NCBI GenBank assembly: GCA_048527645.1
Contig: DBGFNI010000124.1
Coordinates: 1-6,897 of the forward strand
Source: HGM12669 sp048527645
Lineage (GTDB): Bacteria > Bacillota > Clostridia > Oscillospirales > CAG-272
Direction of reading: 5' to 3'
DNA: 6,897 bases
Numbering within the stretch: position 1 is the stretch's first letter; each line of letters opens with the position of its first letter. Positions 5,330 to 6,897 of the stretch are shown here, in pieces. The notes beneath the pieces are model-generated. The model made no database searches and was not told the DNA's origin. It was given only the letters and a program-made list of their open reading frames with translations. A program made the position numbers and the translations under genes.

Positions 5330-5358
5330 TTGCCAAACGGGAAAAAGCATGCTATAAT
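5330..5358 (+). promoter_or_regulatory. Sigma-A promoter of the sigma/anti-sigma operon
   Basis: TTGCCA (5330-5335), a 17-bp spacer and TATAAT (5353-5358). Transcription would begin near 5365, giving a leader of about 48 nt to GTG 5413. The palindrome AGCATGCT (5346-5353) overlaps the -10 edge. The boxes are housekeeping-type, so the operon is not obviously driven only by its own ECF factor. Confidence 0.8.
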
Positions 5359-5396
5359 GAAGATACTGCTATTTATAAATGGAAAATGAATAAAAA

Positions 5397-5403
5397 AGGA
5401 GGG
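5397..5403 (+). promoter_or_regulatory. Ribosome binding site that decides the sigma-factor start
   Basis: AGGAGGG lies about 10 nt before GTG 5413 but downstream of the in-frame ATG at 5386, which has only a poor site of its own. This favours the GTG. Confidence 0.65.
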
Positions 5404-5412
5404 CGGGGCTGC

Positions 5413-5991
5413 GTGAAAATCGGAAAAAGCAAAGAAGAGCTTGACCGGGAATTTGAAACGGTTGTCACAGAGCACGAACGCATGATTTACCACACAGCGC
5501 TGTCGTTTTTGCACAATGAAGAAGATGCAAAAGATGCGACGCAGACCGTTTTTCTCAAAGCGTACCGCGCATGGCACTCCTTTAGGCACGCATCCTCCCC
5601 CGCAACATGGCTCTATTCCATCTGCAAAAACACCTGCAACGATATCTGGCGGCAGAAAAACGGCGGCTTTGATCTGCCACTTTCCGTTTTGGAAGAAAGC
5701 AATCTTTCTCCGGCGGATTGCAGCGAAACGACAGAGGAAACGGTGCTGCGGCACGAAGCGCGCATCGCCGTATGGGATGCAATCAATCTGCTGTCTCCGC
5801 CGATGCGTGAGGCGCTGATTCTGCGCGACATAGAGGGCTATTCCTACGCGCTGATCGCACAAATGACAGATACAGACGAGGGAACGGTAAAAAGCCGTTT
5901 GCACCGCGCACGCGCCTCGCTCACAAAAATTCTGAAGGACGGGAACTATTTTGCCCCGGAACCGTCCAATACAGAAAAGGAGGGAATGTAG
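5413..5991 (+). CDS. ECF-type RNA polymerase sigma-70 factor
   Basis: An alternative sigma factor of 192 aa that directs RNA polymerase to a signal-specific promoter set. Region 2 spans about 14-82. It includes the core-binding and -10-reading stretch around NEEDAKDATQTVFLKAYRAW (35-54) and then WLYSICKNTCNDIWR (66-80). An acidic linker (85-112) follows. Region 4 (about 113-172) has LLSPPMREALILRDIEGYSY and the helix-turn-helix end GTVKSRLHRARASL (157-170), typical of ECF factors. There is no region 1.1 or 3, and the length is normal for the class. I start at GTG 5413 because AGGAGGG lies 10 nt before it; ATG 5386 would add nine residues. Lysine is mostly AAA (9 of 11). The next gene begins one base after the stop and is its probable anti-sigma factor, so the pair is co-translated. 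Confidence 0.93.
   Translation: MKIGKSKEELDREFETVVTEHERMIYHTALSFLHNEEDAKDATQTVFLKAYRAWHSFRHASSPATWLYSICKNTCNDIWRQKNGGFDLPLSVLEESNLSPADCSETTEETVLRHEARIAVWDAINLLSPPMREALILRDIEGYSYALIAQMTDTDEGTVKSRLHRARASLTKILKDGNYFAPEPSNTEKEGM
5979..5983 (+). promoter_or_regulatory. Ribosome binding site of the anti-sigma gene
   Basis: GGAGG within the last codons of the sigma gene, 9 nt before ATG 5993. It excludes the upstream in-frame ATG at 5951 as the likely start. Confidence 0.8.
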
Positions 5992-5992
5992 T

Positions 5993-6676
5993 ATGAGCAA
6001 GCATCGAAACGGCGAAGAAGCCGCACCGAATTCCGCGCCGCTCTGCGACACGGAGCTGTCCGAGCAGGACCGCAACTTGTTAAAAGATGCGCTGGATGAC
6101 GCAAGCCGCGTTCCCGAAACATTGCACCGGGACATCATGGATGCCGTACAGCGGGAGAAAGTGCCGAAAAAAACCGGAGCGTTTCCGCTCTTTGGCCGTT
6201 TTCCCATCGGCACAGCCGCCGCTGCGGTGCTGCTTTTGTGTATTTTGGTGATCACACGGCAGCCGGGCATCTACCAAGAAAAAAGTCAGGTCTCTGACGA
6301 CCGCGACAGCGCCGGCTCCTACTCCTACGGACAGGCAGAAAAGGATGAGGCTTTTCTCCCGGCACCGCAGAACAGCACGGCGAACGGCGCCGGCGGCACG
6401 GAAAGCGAATCCTCCGCAGACGCGGATCAGATCATCTCCCTCTTTGCCGACAGCGACACCCCGGTGTCACTGGTGATCACGGTATCGGAAGACCCGACCG
6501 CGCTGCTCGCGGCGCACAATCTCCCCTCCGCCCTCTTGCAGGAAGAAAATCTTTGGCTCTATCCCGCACAGGCGGCAGACGCCCTGCAACAAATACTGGA
6601 CGAAGAACAAATTGCCTATTCCCTGTATCCGTCGGACGCAAACGGCTCCGCCGTTGCCCTCACGGTATCAGAGTAA
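5993..6676 (+). CDS. Single-pass membrane protein, probable anti-sigma factor
   Basis: A 227-aa protein with anti-sigma topology. The cytoplasmic N-terminal part (1-70) includes a predicted helical stretch (about 22-56) containing RVPETLHRDIMDAV, the kind of segment that grips an ECF factor. One membrane helix follows (about 71-88, IGTAAAAVLLLCILVI). Then comes an outside region: a Ser/Gly/Asp-rich linker (95-145) and a small C-terminal domain (about 146-227) with VSLVITVSEDP and LEVEL-like alternation ending VALTVSE, possibly a sensor. There is no HxxxCxxC zinc anti-sigma motif; the only N-terminal cysteine is C18. The function is inferred mainly from its place one base after the sigma gene and from its topology. 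The start is set by GGAGG 9 nt upstream. An envelope lipoprotein-like sensor unrelated to the sigma factor is less likely. Confidence 0.75.
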   Translation: MSKHRNGEEAAPNSAPLCDTELSEQDRNLLKDALDDASRVPETLHRDIMDAVQREKVPKKTGAFPLFGRFPIGTAAAAVLLLCILVITRQPGIYQEKSQVSDDRDSAGSYSYGQAEKDEAFLPAPQNSTANGAGGTESESSADADQIISLFADSDTPVSLVITVSEDPTALLAAHNLPSALLQEENLWLYPAQAADALQQILDEEQIAYSLYPSDANGSAVALTVSE

Positions 6677-6736
6677 ACCACACAACACAAGCACCAGACG
6701 CATCTCATCCGCACAGCGGAGAAAGGATCGAATGTC

Positions 6737-6897
6737 ATGACGGAACAAACACAGACCGGCATTTCAGCAAACGAGGAGAATGTGGCCGCCCCCACGCCTG
6801 AGCCGCAACCGGAAACATCCCGAAAATCGCGCCGTGCCGCCATCGCCGACGCCGGCGTGCCAAACGCGGCAGATGAACAGCCTCTGACAGAAGAAGA
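6737..6897 (+). CDS. N-terminal part of an unidentified protein, cut by the window end
   Basis: Fifty-three codons are visible, open to the window edge. The ATG is preceded by AAAGGA (6722-6727) at 9 nt. The protein begins MTEQTQTGISANEEN, then a Pro/Glu-rich stretch (to about residue 27), a basic patch SRKSRR, and AAIADAGVPNAADEQPLTEE. No signal peptide or membrane segment is seen so far. It lies 60 bp after the anti-sigma gene with no terminator between, so it is probably the third gene of that operon. The AAIADAGV segment faintly recalls the first helix of PepSY-type repeats, but this is too little to name it. A short ATG at 6732 is followed at once by a stop and is not used. Confidence 0.6.
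   Translation, partial: MTEQTQTGISANEENVAAPTPEPQPETSRKSRRAAIADAGVPNAADEQPLTEE

Noticed and set aside
5086..6270. Minus-strand open frame of about 394 codons opposite the sigma and anti-sigma genes
   Set aside because: It has low-complexity Cys/Arg/Phe-rich translation, no ribosome site, and crosses a terminator and a promoter. The plus strand encodes a clear ECF sigma factor.

Overview
The window looks like a chromosomal segment of a Gram-positive bacterium, most likely a gut-type Clostridia (Oscillospiraceae/Ruminococcaceae-like). The evidence is mid-to-high G+C coding sequence, strong GGAGG-type ribosome sites, sigma-A promoters with 17-bp spacers, tRNA genes with encoded CCA, a lipobox on the sugar-binding protein, and protein styles typical of that group. 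The lineage is inferred from style, not from a search.

Left arm (1-2732, minus strand): mglB and mglA, the lipoprotein receptor and double ATPase of a galactose/methyl-galactoside ABC importer. They are coupled stop-to-start. The expected permease gene mglC does not begin in the 112 bp after mglA. Only an orphan Shine-Dalgarno sequence is seen there.

Centre-left (2733-3300): a divergent intergenic region holding a 9-bp inverted repeat and a consensus promoter. That promoter drives two tandem leucine tRNAs on the plus strand, tRNA-Leu(GAG) and tRNA-Leu(CAG), which end in a clear intrinsic terminator.

Centre (3300-5207, plus strand): a compact, poorly described cassette. A geneless stretch carries a second terminator-like hairpin. 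Then follow (i) a 195-aa protein with five 21-residue repeats and a CFI-box-like Cys-containing C-terminal domain, (ii) a 19-aa hydrophobic micro-ORF with its own good ribosome site, and (iii) a 271-aa protein with a SWIM-type zinc motif (CxC...CxH). Two terminator hairpins close the unit. The SWIM gene uses AAG for all 18 lysines, unlike the gene to its right. This cassette is the best candidate for an undescribed system.

Right arm (5208-6897, plus strand): a near-consensus promoter, an ECF-type sigma-70 factor, a single-pass membrane protein that is probably its anti-sigma factor, and the first 53 codons of a third gene running off the window. The likely logic is envelope signal transduction: the membrane protein holds the sigma factor until a signal outside the cell releases it.
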